Positions 25,451 through 35,282 of a stretch of 64,000 nucleotides of DNA are shown one piece after another. The position numbers and the translations under genes were made by a program. The DNA comes from Robertmurraya kyonggiensis (lineage in GTDB: Bacteria; Bacillota; Bacilli; Bacillales; Cytobacillaceae). A model generated the notes under the pieces. The model was given only the letters and a program-made list of their open reading frames with translations, was not told the origin of the DNA and made no database searches. The stretch lies in NCBI RefSeq assembly GCF_005116465.1, contig NZ_SWBM01000003.1:124001-188000 (forward strand), in the 5' to 3' direction. Every line of letters starts with the position of its first letter. Positions within the stretch are counted from its first letter, which is position 1.

Positions 25451-26260
25451 TCAATTTTCCAAATAATATCGGGACAACTCTATCACCATCGCGCCCATCC
25501 TTTCGTTTTCAGGCATAACAATGCGCTCGATTCCTTCTTCTCGTAACGCCTCTGCTGTAACTTTTCCGACTGCCACAGCAAGCGTATTCGACTGAAAATA
25601 ATCAACCAAAGAAGCCAATTGTCCCGTTTCCCTTGCATAATCAAAAAGCGATCGGACTTGAATGGCAGTCGTAAAACAGACCGCGTCCACCTTCCCCTCA
25701 GAAATCTCTTCATACAATGTAGTGAGTGTTTCTGTTTCTGCTGGGATATGTTGATAAGGGAGAATCATTAGGACTTCTGCGCCTTTTTCCTTAAGAAAAT
25801 TGATTAACCTAGGAGCCTTTTCCCCATGAAGCTGAACGGCCACTTTTTTACCAGTAAAGTCTACATTCTCCAACGCCTTCATTAATCCCCTCGTCGTTCC
25901 ATCATCATCGACAGCTACTGGCTCTAGTTCTAATTTTTTCAATGCAGCAAAGGTTTTATAGCCTCTAGCAGCAATCTTTGCCTGTTGAAGAATAGACTTA
26001 AATTGTTCTTGAACGCCCAATTTTTCAGAGAGATTTAATAGAGTCTCTGTTCCAATCCCTGTCGTTAAAATAAACCAATCGGTACCCTCTTGAATAAGCT
26101 TCTTAAGATCCGGCTCTACTTCCTTCTCTGCTAAAAATACCGTCCCTTGGAGTGAACGAACAATCGGCACCCCGCCTTGCTTTTCGATAAGCAGACTCAT
26201 CTCATCCGTTTTGCGCGATGCCCCAATGACAACGCATTTCCCTGCCAAACCTTTTGCCAT
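25451..26260 (-). CDS. Uroporphyrinogen-III synthase (HemD-like) of the nitrate/nitrite operon
   Basis: 269 residues with the two-domain HemD fold. Characteristic segments are the DWFILTTGIGTETLL region, QLHGEKAPRLINFL and VDAVCFTTAIQVRSLF. It closes and isomerises hydroxymethylbilane to uroporphyrinogen III, precursor of siroheme. A second, pathway-dedicated copy is common beside nitrite reductase genes. ATG 26260 has an AGGAGGAGG site seven bases upstream; ATG 26290 would add ten residues but lacks a site. Last gene of the operon nirB-nirD-nasC-sumT-hemD. Confidence 0.85.
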   Translation of the reverse strand: MAKGLAGKCVVIGASRKTDEMSLLIEKQGGVPIVRSLQGTVFLAEKEVEPDLKKLIQEGTDWFILTTGIGTETLLNLSEKLGVQEQFKSILQQAKIAARGYKTFAALKKLELEPVAVDDDGTTRGLMKALENVDFTGKKVAVQLHGEKAPRLINFLKEKGAEVLMILPYQHIPAETETLTTLYEEISEGKVDAVCFTTAIQVRSLFDYARETGQLASLVDYFQSNTLAVAVGKVTAEALREEGIERIVMPENERMGAMVIELSRYYLEN

Positions 26261-26307
26261 CCTCCTACCTCCTCCTATTGATAGATCCATTCTACCAAAC
26301 TTAAAAT

Positions 26308-27096
26308 TTAATTGTGTAGGAGGAACTCAACCTTTTTTGAACCTTCTTTATCCCACCATTTTAATTTATCTCGGAGTTGGACCACTTCTCCGATAACAAT
26401 AATGGCAGGGGCTTTGAAGGAAGCTTTTGCTGCCTCTTGAGCGATATTCCACAACTCCCCTGTCAGTACTTCTTGCCTATCGAGTGTCCCATGTCGAATA
26501 AGAGCGACAGGTGTTCTTGCGTCTCTCCCATGGAAGATTAGTTGTTTTTGAATAAAGGGAAGATTGTGCATGCCCATATAAAAAACCACCGTATCAACGC
26601 CATTCGCTAAATGCTCCCAATTTAGCTCCTGCGTATTTTTATCCCCACGGCGATGTCCCGTCACAAATGTCACAGATGAAGCATAATCTCGATGAGTCAA
26701 AGGTATCCCCGCATAAATCGAAGCGCCAATTCCCGATGTGACGCCAGGAACGATTTCAAAAGGAATTTCATGCTCTGCACAGACTTGCGCCTCTTCTCCA
26801 ACACGTCCAAAAATGCTTGGGTCCCCACCCTTTAATCGTACAACCTGTTTTCCATTCCTTGCAAAACGAAGCAAAAGCTGATTCATGTTTTCCTGTGGAA
26901 TGTGATGATTGTCTTTTTCCTTCCCACAATCAATTATGAGCGCATCTTTAGAAACGTAGTCTAGTAGCTTCGCATTGACTAATCGATCATATAATACAAC
27001 CTCTGCTGCCTTTAACAATTCCATTCCTCGTACGGTAATTAATTTCGGATCTCCAGGACCTGCTCCTACAAAAAATACTTTTCCAGAACCTTTCAT
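26308..27096 (-). CDS. sumT: Uroporphyrinogen-III C-methyltransferase (SUMT)
   Basis: 262 residues, CobA/NasF/YlnD type: GKVFFVGAGPGDPKLITVRG at the N-terminus, the DRLV motif, GGDPSIFGRVGEE, VPGVTSGIG and the YMGM motif. It methylates uroporphyrinogen III twice with SAM to precorrin-2 for the siroheme of NirB. Its ATG overlaps the nitrate reductase stop by one base (TAATG). The precorrin-2 dehydrogenase/ferrochelatase needed to finish siroheme is not in the window. Confidence 0.92.
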   Translation of the reverse strand: MKGSGKVFFVGAGPGDPKLITVRGMELLKAAEVVLYDRLVNAKLLDYVSKDALIIDCGKEKDNHHIPQENMNQLLLRFARNGKQVVRLKGGDPSIFGRVGEEAQVCAEHEIPFEIVPGVTSGIGASIYAGIPLTHRDYASSVTFVTGHRRGDKNTQELNWEHLANGVDTVVFYMGMHNLPFIQKQLIFHGRDARTPVALIRHGTLDRQEVLTGELWNIAQEAAKASFKAPAIIVIGEVVQLRDKLKWWDKEGSKKVEFLLHN

Positions 27097-29270
27097 TAGA
27101 CGAGCACCTCCCTTTTCTCCAATTGTTTTTCCATACCTTCCGTCTCAAGCGTGGTTACTCTCACAGCGCAAGCCTTGAATTCTGGCATACGAGACTCAGG
27201 ATCGAGCTTTGGTAAAGTTAAGTTGTTTATATTCATATCTCCTTCCCAATGAAAAGGGACGAACACGGTATCTTCACGAATCCCTGTTGAAAATTTAACA
27301 GGAAGAACGATTTCCCCTCGTCGTGAAACAATGCGTGCAAGACCTTTGTCCGTCAAACCAAGGTCAGATGCCGTATCAGGATGAATCTCTACATAAGGCT
27401 CCGAGATTTTATTCAACTCCGGTGCAGTTCTTGTCTGCACCCCAGTTTGATAGTGCAATAAAATTCTACCTGTCGTAAGGGTCAACGGGTACTCTTCATC
27501 GGTTCTTTCTTCAGGGAAATGATGGGGAATCGGTAGAACTTGCGCCTTTCCATCCTCATGATAAAAAATTCCTTTACAAAACAACCTTGAGATCCCTCGA
27601 TGCTCTTCACTCGGGCACGGCCAAAAAACGCCTTTTTCATTTTCAATTCGTTCATATGAAATGCCTGAATAGTCGGCAATCCCCCCTTTGCTTGCTAACC
27701 GTAGTTCTTCAAATATTTCTTCCGCAGTTTCATACGAAAAATATGGTTCTTTCCCCAAAACAGAAGCTATTTCACAAAGAATTTTCCAATCTAGTCTGGC
27801 TTCACCAGGAAGTTTTTTGACTGCACGACGCAATACAACTCTTCCTTCTAGATTGGTCATCGTCCCTTCATCTTCTAAATAAGTGGATCCTGGTAAAATC
27901 AAATCTGCCATCGTCGCTGTTTCTGACAGCAAAGGATCAATCACAATCAAGAAATCTAGTTTTTTAAGCGCATCTTTAACGAATCTTGTATTCGGGTTCG
28001 ATACAGCAGGATTTGACCCAAGCACGAGCAAACCACGAATCTCTTGGTCATTTATTTTTTCAAACATCTCATAAGCAGAGACTCCTTTACCAGGTAAGGT
28101 AGCTTCTTCAATCCCCCAAACCTTCGCAATATGGGCTCGGTGCTCTGGGCTCTCAATCGAACGATATCCCGGTAATTGGTCTGCTTTTTGTCCGTGCTCT
28201 CGCCCTCCTTGCCCATTGCCCTGTCCAGTAATCGTCCCAAATCCACAGCCGCTCTTCCCAATCTTCCCTGTTAAAAGAACAAGATTAATATAATTGCGGA
28301 CATTTTTAACCCCTTTGGCATGTTGTTCAACCCCTCTAGCCGTAAAAACAAACCCGGTTTTCGCTCTTCCAAAAAGACGCGCTGCCTCCACCAGCAATTC
28401 CTTTTCCACTCCGGTGATACTCACAATATTGTTTAAATCAACCGTGCGAGCATAGGCCAGCAATTCCCCTCCACCATTCACCGATTTTTGTAAAAAAGTA
28501 TGGTTCACGTAGTCCTCATCCACAATCACTTTGAGCATTCCGTTCACAAGAGCGGCGTCCATCCCAGGCTTTATTTTCAAATGAATATCCGCAATTTTCG
28601 ACGTCAACGTCTCTCTCGGATCAACGACAATGATTTTACACCCATTTGCTTTTGCCCTACGAAAATAAGGCATCATCGTTGGCTGACACTCAGCAATATT
28701 CGTTCCGGCTAAAATGATGCACTCCGCTTCAGGAATTTCACTCAAAGGGTTGGTCATTCCACGATCAACACCAAACGCTTGACTAGATGCACTTGCTGCA
28801 GAAGACATACAGAAACGGCCATTGTAATCAATATATTTCGTTTCTATCGCAATGCGAGCAAATTTACCAAGAAGATAGGCCTTTTTATTCGTTAACGCTC
28901 CACTTCCATAAACACTCATGGCGTTTTTGCCATAGTTTTTTTGCAGGGAAGTAATTTTCTGACTGACCCAGTCAAACGCCTCCTCCCACGAAACAGGAGT
29001 AAATGTCTCGCCTACTTTTAATAAAGGGGTGCGTAAACGAGCAGCACTGAACGCATGGGAATAAGAGTAAATGCCCTTTGGACAAAGTCTTCCTTCAGAT
29101 ACTGGATCACTTTTTAGCGGCGTCGCCTTGTATCGTGGTTTCTGACCAGAGCGGTCTTCGTCCAGATTGATTTTGCATTGCATGCTACAAAAAGGGCATT
29201 GTGTCTCATAATGGTATTCCCTTTGCCGTGGATATTCCCGTTCTCGAAATCCCTTTAAAAAGTCAGACAT
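27096..29270 (-). CDS. nasC: Assimilatory nitrate reductase catalytic subunit (molybdopterin oxidoreductase)
   Basis: 724 residues. One N-terminal [4Fe-4S] site (Cys25, Cys28, Cys32, Cys63), a probable molybdenum ligand Cys154 in NGRFCMSSAAS, bis-MGD-binding segments (GTNIAECQP, VDPRETLT, GQGNGQGGREHG) and the C-terminal molydopterin-dinucleotide domain (TGRILLHYQTG). This is the cytosolic Nas/NarB type that reduces nitrate to nitrite. The fit to formate dehydrogenase is weaker because the active-site residue is Cys and the neighbours are nitrite reductase. No NasB-type electron-transfer subunit is encoded nearby, so ferredoxin or flavodoxin may be the donor. Confidence 0.88.
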   Translation of the reverse strand: MSDFLKGFREREYPRQREYHYETQCPFCSMQCKINLDEDRSGQKPRYKATPLKSDPVSEGRLCPKGIYSYSHAFSAARLRTPLLKVGETFTPVSWEEAFDWVSQKITSLQKNYGKNAMSVYGSGALTNKKAYLLGKFARIAIETKYIDYNGRFCMSSAASASSQAFGVDRGMTNPLSEIPEAECIILAGTNIAECQPTMMPYFRRAKANGCKIIVVDPRETLTSKIADIHLKIKPGMDAALVNGMLKVIVDEDYVNHTFLQKSVNGGGELLAYARTVDLNNIVSITGVEKELLVEAARLFGRAKTGFVFTARGVEQHAKGVKNVRNYINLVLLTGKIGKSGCGFGTITGQGNGQGGREHGQKADQLPGYRSIESPEHRAHIAKVWGIEEATLPGKGVSAYEMFEKINDQEIRGLLVLGSNPAVSNPNTRFVKDALKKLDFLIVIDPLLSETATMADLILPGSTYLEDEGTMTNLEGRVVLRRAVKKLPGEARLDWKILCEIASVLGKEPYFSYETAEEIFEELRLASKGGIADYSGISYERIENEKGVFWPCPSEEHRGISRLFCKGIFYHEDGKAQVLPIPHHFPEERTDEEYPLTLTTGRILLHYQTGVQTRTAPELNKISEPYVEIHPDTASDLGLTDKGLARIVSRRGEIVLPVKFSTGIREDTVFVPFHWEGDMNINNLTLPKLDPESRMPEFKACAVRVTTLETEGMEKQLEKREVLV

Positions 29271-29285
29271 CCTTCTCGCTCCTTC

Positions 29286-29600
29286 TTATAGTGTGATGAA
29301 TACTTCCTCTCCTTCAATCGTTACATCAAACTTTTTTACACATCCATGGTCAGGCGCTTGGACATTTCCATCCTTCAAATCGATTTTCCAATCATGGAGC
29401 GGGCAAAAAACATAATCACCAGAGACGATTCCTTCTGCCAACGGACCACCTTTATGAGGACAACGATTTTCAACAGCGTTGAACTTGCGATCAGCAAGAC
29501 GGAAAACAGCAATCGCATGATCTTCGATTTCGACAAGCTTCCCAACATTGACTTGAAATTCATCGACTGTTCCAATCTTAATTAGTGTAGAAACTCTCAT
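29286..29600 (-). CDS. nirD: Nitrite reductase (NADH) small subunit, Rieske-type
   Basis: 104 residues with both Rieske half-motifs: Cys47-x-His49 in CPHKGG and Cys66-x2-His69 in CPLHDW, so the [2Fe-2S] site is intact (many NirD proteins have lost it). It partners the siroheme subunit NirB encoded 16 bases upstream. Start ATG 29600 with AAAGGAGGAAATTCT. NasE/NirD family. Confidence 0.92.
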   Translation of the reverse strand: MRVSTLIKIGTVDEFQVNVGKLVEIEDHAIAVFRLADRKFNAVENRCPHKGGPLAEGIVSGDYVFCPLHDWKIDLKDGNVQAPDHGCVKKFDVTIEGEEVFITL

Positions 29601-29616
29601 AGAATTTCCTCCTTTT

Positions 29617-32025
29617 TTATGAGATGGTTACTTTTTCAAACATCTGCCTTACACTTCGTTCTTCGATCGCTTCCTTCCACGGATCCTTGCTTGATTCTAG
29701 AGCCTCGTCCATTCGTTTAATCAATTCAGCACGTGTTCCTTCGTCCTTCAACACTTCTTGAATATGCTCTAGCTCCACTCGTTCTACCCAATGAGAAGTC
29801 CGCTCTAGATATTTCGCTGTTTCTCTGTAGTACTGAATAAAAGCCGATGACCATTCAAGCACTTCTTCACGCGTTTTCACCTTAATAAATAAATCACCAC
29901 CACGTAAATGGACACCACCATTTCCGCCTACATAGAGCTCCCAACCGCCATCTACACCGACAACACCAATATCTTTAATGCCTGATTCGGCACAATTTCG
30001 TGGACAAGCAGATACTGCCATTTTCACTTTATGCGGTGTCCATAAACGTTCAAATCGCTTCTCCATATCAATCCCCATTTGAATGGAGTCCTGCGTTCCG
30101 AAACGGCAGAAGTCTTCACCGACACATGTTTTAACAGTACGTAGTGCTTTCGCATATGCGTAGCCAGATGGCATATCTAAATCCGCCCACACATTCGGTA
30201 GGTCTTCTTTTTTCACACCGAGTAAGTCGATGCGTTGACCACCTGTAATTTTTACCATCGGAATTTCATATTTGTCAGCCACATCCGCAATTTTCCGCAT
30301 TTGTTCTGGACTTGTTACCCCACCATAAATTCTAGGAACAACCGAGTAAGTGCCATCCTTTTGAATATTGGCATGTAACCGTTCATTAACAAATCGTGAT
30401 GTTCGCTCATCCTCATATTCTTTTGGCCACGCCATACCCAAATAATAGTTAAGTGCTGGTCGGCATTTGGAACAGCCATTTTCCTGATTCCATTCCAATA
30501 CATTCATGACTTCCTTCGTCGTTGTAAGCTTCATCGAGCGAATCGCTTCCACAACCTCGTCACGACTTAATGCTGTACAAGAACAAATCGGCTCCTTCTC
30601 CACCTTTTGGAAGTTATCTCCGAGTGTGCATTGCAACAAGTCCTGCACCAACGGTTTACAGCCTCCACAAGAGCGAGTTGCCCCCGTGCAGCCTTTAATC
30701 GATTCAACTGAATCAAGCCCTAATTCGTTAATTGCCTGCACAATCGTTCCTTTAGAAACTCCGTTACATCCACAAATGAGCTCATCGTCGGCCATATCCA
30801 TCACTTGGGAAGTACCGGATTCTTTTTCTGTTTTTGCTCGGCTAAAAATGGTTTTCAGCTCTTTTTCATGAGCACCGTTTCGAATCATTTGAAACAAGCG
30901 GACACCCTCATCAATTTCACCAAATAGAACGGCACCGATAATTGTTTCATCCTTCACCAGCACCTTTTTATAAACCCCTTGAAAGTCATCCTGAAAACGG
31001 TACGCCTTTGTGTCAGGCTGATCGATGAATTCCCCGGCTGAAAATACGTCTACTCCAGACACCTTCAATTTTGTTGATAAAACCGAACCTTCATATGGCT
31101 TTGTTTCAACTTTCGCTAATCGTTTTGCAAGGACCTGCCCTTGTTCATAAAGGGGTGCTACTAATCCATATACATTGCCACGATGCTCGGCACACTCGCC
31201 GACAGCATATATGTTAGGCACCGACGTCTCTAAATAATCGTTCACCACGATACCTCGATTTACTTCAATGCCGTGCTCTTTTGCTAACTCGACATTCGGA
31301 CGAATTCCAACTGCCATTACCACAAGGTCAGCATCCAGTACACTCCCATCCATAAATCGAAGCCCTTCTACTCTGTCCTCGCCTATTAATTCTTCTGTCG
31401 CTGCATTCATGCGAAACTTCATTCCTTGTGCTTCCAGTTCCGCTTGTAAAAGCTTACTAGCAATCGGGTCCAATTGACGTTCCATCAACGTATCCATCAC
31501 ATGAATAACGGTGACATCCATCGATAAATTTAATAAACCACGAGCGGCTTCAAGTCCCAGTAGTCCCCCTCCGATTACTGCAGCTTTTTTATACGTTTTT
31601 GATGCTTCAATCATCTTTTCGCAATCTTTTATATCTCGATACGATATAACATTCGATAAATGAGCACCTGGAATTGGAAGAATAAAAGGATTCGAACCGG
31701 TTGCTAGAATAAGCTCATCATAGCTTTCAACGATTCCTTTATCGGTATGAACGACGCGATGTTCATGGTCGATCTTCGTAACCGTATGGCCTGTATACAA
31801 ATGGATGTTGTTTTTCTCGTACCATTCCAAATCGTTTAAAACGATATCCTCAAACTTTGAACTCCCCCCAAGAACATATGACAACTGAATACGATTGTAA
31901 TTAGGATGAGGCTCTGTTCCAAAGATCGTAATTTCATATGATTGTTCTTTGAGCTTCAAAATATGCTCAATGCAGTTTACTCCTGCCATGCCATTCCCGA
32001 CTAATACAAGTTTTCTTTTATCCAA
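29617..32025 (-). CDS. nirB: Nitrite reductase (NAD(P)H) large subunit
   Basis: 802 residues in the standard NirB/NasD order: FAD/NAD-binding pyridine nucleotide-disulfide reductase domain (about 1-400, [13 protein letters not shown] at the start), two BFD-like [2Fe-2S] segments ([11 protein letters not shown], then [10 protein letters not shown]), the NirB-type sulfite/nitrite reductase ferredoxin-like domain, and the siroheme/[4Fe-4S] ligands in CVGEDFC and ACPRNCAES. Reduces nitrite to ammonium with six electrons. The start is TTG 32025 with GAGGAGG eight bases upstream. Divergent from a MarR-type regulator. Confidence 0.92.
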   Translation of the reverse strand: MDKRKLVLVGNGMAGVNCIEHILKLKEQSYEITIFGTEPHPNYNRIQLSYVLGGSSKFEDIVLNDLEWYEKNNIHLYTGHTVTKIDHEHRVVHTDKGIVESYDELILATGSNPFILPIPGAHLSNVISYRDIKDCEKMIEASKTYKKAAVIGGGLLGLEAARGLLNLSMDVTVIHVMDTLMERQLDPIASKLLQAELEAQGMKFRMNAATEELIGEDRVEGLRFMDGSVLDADLVVMAVGIRPNVELAKEHGIEVNRGIVVNDYLETSVPNIYAVGECAEHRGNVYGLVAPLYEQGQVLAKRLAKVETKPYEGSVLSTKLKVSGVDVFSAGEFIDQPDTKAYRFQDDFQGVYKKVLVKDETIIGAVLFGEIDEGVRLFQMIRNGAHEKELKTIFSRAKTEKESGTSQVMDMADDELICGCNGVSKGTIVQAINELGLDSVESIKGCTGATRSCGGCKPLVQDLLQCTLGDNFQKVEKEPICSCTALSRDEVVEAIRSMKLTTTKEVMNVLEWNQENGCSKCRPALNYYLGMAWPKEYEDERTSRFVNERLHANIQKDGTYSVVPRIYGGVTSPEQMRKIADVADKYEIPMVKITGGQRIDLLGVKKEDLPNVWADLDMPSGYAYAKALRTVKTCVGEDFCRFGTQDSIQMGIDMEKRFERLWTPHKVKMAVSACPRNCAESGIKDIGVVGVDGGWELYVGGNGGVHLRGGDLFIKVKTREEVLEWSSAFIQYYRETAKYLERTSHWVERVELEHIQEVLKDEGTRAELIKRMDEALESSKDPWKEAIEERSVRQMFEKVTIS

Positions 32026-32080
32026 TTGATCAGCCTCCTCATTTGGTCTTCATTATAAAAGATTGCAAATTCAGAAATCT

Positions 32081-32098
32081 ATTATCATGTTAGATAAT
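32081..32098. promoter_or_regulatory. Palindrome in the nirB/marR divergent region, candidate operator
   Basis: ATTATC-N6-GATAAT, a perfect inverted repeat 56 bases before the nirB start and 84 before the regulator start. Size and place suit a MarR-type dimer. It does not match the TnrA consensus (TGTNA-N7-TNACA), which I looked for and did not find here. Confidence 0.5.
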
Positions 32099-32182
32099 CT
32101 CGCGTAGTTTTTATAAAATTTAAAGTTTTCTTACTATAATTATGGTAAAATATACATAGAAAAATGATTGGGGGACAACGTT

Positions 32183-32572
32183 GTGGAACCACCTTTATCC
32201 AAGGATGTTTATGAATTTTTAGCAGATTTCAGATACCGGATTCGTAAATTCCTTCGGTTTAGCGAATCAGCAGCTAGAAGCCAAGGACTGACACCGAAGC
32301 AGCATCAGCTTCTCTTGTCCGTAAAAGGGTATCCGGGGCGGGATTATGTCACGCCTAGTGAATTAGCGGAACGTCTACAAATTACCCATCACGCATGCGT
32401 TGGTCTGATTGATCGCTGTGAGCAAATTAGGCTTGTGACTCGTAGACCGAATCCTGAAGATGGCAGAAGTGTACTTATCGAAGTTACGGATAAAGGCCTA
32501 GATGTACTAAGAACTTTATCTGAAATACACTTAGAAGAAATAAAACGGATCGGGTTCTTTAAGGAAAACTAA
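32183..32572 (+). CDS. MarR-family regulator adjacent to nitrate assimilation genes
   Basis: 129 residues from GTG 32183, which has a GGGGGA site seven bases upstream; an in-frame TTG at 32168 sits before that site. Winged helix domain with PSELAERLQITHHACVGLIDRCE as recognition region and the wing RRPNPEDGRSVLIEVT. Divergently transcribed from nirB and upstream of the nitrate transporter, so a role in controlling nitrate assimilation is likely but not shown. No cysteine-based sensor motif is evident beyond two cysteines in the recognition region (HHACVG, DRCE). Confidence 0.85.
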   Translation: MEPPLSKDVYEFLADFRYRIRKFLRFSESAARSQGLTPKQHQLLLSVKGYPGRDYVTPSELAERLQITHHACVGLIDRCEQIRLVTRRPNPEDGRSVLIEVTDKGLDVLRTLSEIHLEEIKRIGFFKEN

Positions 32573-32717
32573 AGGGCCCAGCCCGTTTTTTATTTTGCCT
32601 TCTTTTAAAAACCACGTTAGAAAACCTGACAGAAATGATGACTAATTTATAAAATGCTTTAAAGTAATAAAGGACATAATTTTATCGTATTGAGATATTT
32701 TTTAAGGAGGAACGCAT

Positions 32718-34162
32718 ATGGAGAAAGAAGTTTATCAAGGAAATACAAAAATCCTACTTTTCACGACGCTAGCCTTTTTCATTTCATTCATGGTTTGGTT
32801 TAATATGGCCCCCTTTAATAGCACGTTGGTTGAGGCGTTCCAACTGTCAAAAGAGCAGTTAGCGACTTTGCTCGTGGCCAATCTTGCTTTAGCGATTCCT
32901 GGGCGTGTCGTAATTGGCATGCTAGTGGATAAGTTCGGGGCAAAAAAAATCTATTCCATCCTCCTCATTACGATGAGCATCCCTTGTTTCACCTTCGCAT
33001 TGTCCACTGAGTATTGGCAGCTATTGATTTCAAGATTATTCTTGGCTTTAATTGGAACCGGATTTGTTGTTGGGATTCGAATTGTCTCAGAATGGTATCC
33101 TCCAAAACAAGTCGGAACAGCGGAAGGTATCTATGGAGGATGGGGAAATTTTGGTTCAGCCGCTGCAGCAGTAGCACTCCCTACTCTTGCTCTTTTGTTC
33201 GGAGGGGAAGATGGCTGGCGCTATGCCGTCGGATTAACAGGTTTGATTTCTCTCGTATACGGTTTTTCTATTATCGATTAGTTGAGGATACTCCTGCTGG
33301 TATTTTCTATAATCGTCCAAAAAAGAGTGGCGCCATGATCGTATCGAGCTATCAAGACTTAATTTGGCAAATGGTTATGACGTTTCCGATGTATGCCATT
33401 TTAGGATTTTTAAATTGGCGACTGTATGCAGAATTGCATTTATATAACCATTGGATTGGAATTCTGATTTACTTTGTTCTTGCCGGTCTCTATCTGTATC
33501 AAATCTCTGTCATTTGGAATGTGAATAAAGAACATTTGCGTAAACCAATCTCGGAGACTGAAAAATACTCTTTTAAACAAGTAGCCATTCTTGATTTTGC
33601 CTATTTTGTAACTTTCGGTTCAGAGCTCGCGGTTATCTCGATGCTACCACAGTTCTTTAGTGATACCTTCAAGCTTGGATTAAAAGAAGCTGGTCTTGTT
33701 GGCAGTAGCTTCGCCATATTCAACTTCGTTTTTCGTCCAGGAGGTGGTTGGCTCAGCGACAAATTTGGGAGAAAGAAAATATTGATATGGGTTTTAGCTG
33801 GAGTTGCTGTTGGATTCCTTGCTATGTCTCAAATTAATGCGAGTTGGCCAGTTTGGCTAGCTGTTGCTGTCACCATTTCTTGTGCTGCCTTCGTCAATGC
33901 TGGATGCGGCGCCGTTTTTGCAATGGTACCATTAGTAAAGAAAAATATGACGGGCCAGATTTCAGGTATGGTAGGCGCGTACGGAAACATCGGGGGAACT
34001 GTTTTCCTAACTGTATTTAGCTTTGTCAGTCCTTCTGCTTTTTTTGCGACCATTGGGGTAGCCACTTTAGTTTGCTTTATCTGTTCTTTCTTCCTCAAGA
34101 ACCCTGGTGAAGAGACGATGGTTCAGGTCAATGTTAAGGAAAAAATGGCTATCGATATGTAA
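32718..34162 (+). pseudogene. narK: NarK/NasA nitrate/nitrite transporter, interrupted by a frameshift
   Basis: Major facilitator of the nitrate/nitrite porter family, about 481 residues if restored. Frame one (from ATG 32718, AAGGAGG site) gives helices 1-5 and ends with YGFSIID then stop at 33281. The reading continues in the next frame from about 33265 as FFYYRLVEDTPAG to the true end at 34162. Adding one T to the five-T run at 33263-33267 restores YGFFYYRLVEDTPAG, the expected family sequence. NarK signatures are present on both sides (for example GSSFAIFNFVFRPGGGWLSD cut at its start, and GNIGGTVF). Either a real mutation, a sequencing error in the homopolymer, or slippage. Confidence 0.88.
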
Positions 34163-34193
34163 GTCTGAGCGACCGCTTGCTCAAATCTGAAAG

Positions 34194-34220
34194 AAGCAGG
34201 CAACTTCGCCTGCTTATTTT
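34194..34220. terminator. Bidirectional terminator between narK and the HAD gene
   Basis: AAGCAGGC / GCCTGCTT stem with loop AACTTC, followed by ATTTT on the plus strand. It overlaps the last bases of the HAD gene stop at 34219. Confidence 0.75.
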
Positions 34221-34884
34221 AACAATTAAATTTTTCAATGATGCTAGGTATTTCAGCTAAATCATGAATGATAAAATCAGAACGAACATTTTTCCATTGA
34301 TGGTCTTTCTTCCATACACCAATCATTCCCACATTTTGTGCACCCTTCACATCATTATCAGGGTGATCGCCAACAAATACACACTCATTAGCAGAAAGTT
34401 TTAGTTTTTCCAGCAAGCGTTCGAATATTTCAGGTCCAGGCTTTTTCACCCCTTCCCATTCGGATATTAAAATGGTCTCAAAATACTTCTCGATCCCTAG
34501 CGCCTTTATATTATCAAGTTGAAACTTCCCTCTCCCATTTGTAATAATTCCAAGTTTAAGTGATTTACTTTTTAACACTTCAAGAGTTTCTATTAGATTC
34601 GGAAAAGGCACACAATCATTTTTAAACTGATTTATATAGTCTTCAAGCAATTCTTCCCATGATAAATCCTCAATTTCAAAATCCTCTATCATTTGTTGAT
34701 ACACTTTGTCTTTCCACGTATAGCCACGACAATCTAGCTCTATGAATCTAGAACTGTAAATTTCTTTAGGAATATGCCCGACAAATGTGTGCAACCGCTC
34801 ATGTTGTTTTACGATAAACTTTCGTACGGAAGCATCACGGTCTAATAATGTACCATCTAAGTCAAACGCAACTGATTCTATCAT
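34219..34884 (-). CDS. HAD-superfamily hydrolase (phosphatase-like)
   Basis: 221 residues from ATG 34884 (GGGGGAG site); the open frame runs to 35007 but the extra part is not HAD-like. Motif I FDLDGTLLD (about 6-14), motif II IITNGRG, motif III Lys in KKPGPEIF and motif IV FVGDHPDNDVKGA. Similar to YsaA/YjjG-type small phosphatases acting on phosphorylated metabolites; substrate cannot be told. Follows the broken ynfA gene by about 60 bases on the same strand. Confidence 0.88.
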   Translation of the reverse strand: MIESVAFDLDGTLLDRDASVRKFIVKQHERLHTFVGHIPKEIYSSRFIELDCRGYTWKDKVYQQMIEDFEIEDLSWEELLEDYINQFKNDCVPFPNLIETLEVLKSKSLKLGIITNGRGKFQLDNIKALGIEKYFETILISEWEGVKKPGPEIFERLLEKLKLSANECVFVGDHPDNDVKGAQNVGMIGVWKKDHQWKNVRSDFIIHDLAEIPSIIEKFNC

Positions 34885-34943
34885 GTTTCTCCCCCTGGAA
34901 AGCCATTTTTTAGAGTAGGCACAAATTATTATCACCTGCTCTT

Positions 34944-35270
34944 CTACTGCCTCGGAGCCCAAAGCATAATCGAAACCCCAACCAAGCAGATCATCGCACC
35001 TATCCAATCGTATGAATCTGGTGTCTTCTTATCAATTCCCCAGCCCCACAAAACGGAAAGACTAATGAAAACTCCACCATAAGTAGCATACACTCTCCCG
35101 AATGAAGGAAATTTTTGTAGAGTTGGTATGATTCCGTAAAGCACCAAAATAAGACTACCAACTATTCCATACCACTAGGGCCTTCCTTCCCGTAGCCATA
35201 GCCAAACTAAGTATCCACCACCAATTTCAGCTATGCCTGCAAGTATAAATATAAAAATTGTATAAAACAT
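34944..35270 (-). pseudogene. ynfA: UPF0060/YnfA-family membrane protein with an in-frame amber stop
   Basis: Restored length is 108 residues, exactly that of the family, from ATG 35270 (AAAGGTG site). It has four helices and conserved segments [31 protein letters not shown] and YDWIGAMICLVGV. Codon 32 (35177-35175) is TAG, where Bacillus homologues as I remember them have Leu (PLWYG); TTG to TAG is a single-base change. The frame is otherwise intact, so inactivation is recent, or the base is an error. Restart at an internal GTG/ATG (for example 35144) would give a fragment lacking the first helix. Confidence 0.85.
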
Positions 35271-35282
35271 ATTTCACCTTTC

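Noticed and set aside
33014-34162. Separate plus-strand gene beginning at 33014
   Set aside because: Its first 80 or so codons are an out-of-frame reading of narK helices 3-5; only the part after about 33265 is real and belongs to the frameshifted narK.
34885-35007. N-terminal extension of the HAD hydrolase
   Set aside because: The extension is the reversed end of the ynfA pseudogene region in another frame, and ATG 34884 has the proper ribosome binding site right before the HAD motif.
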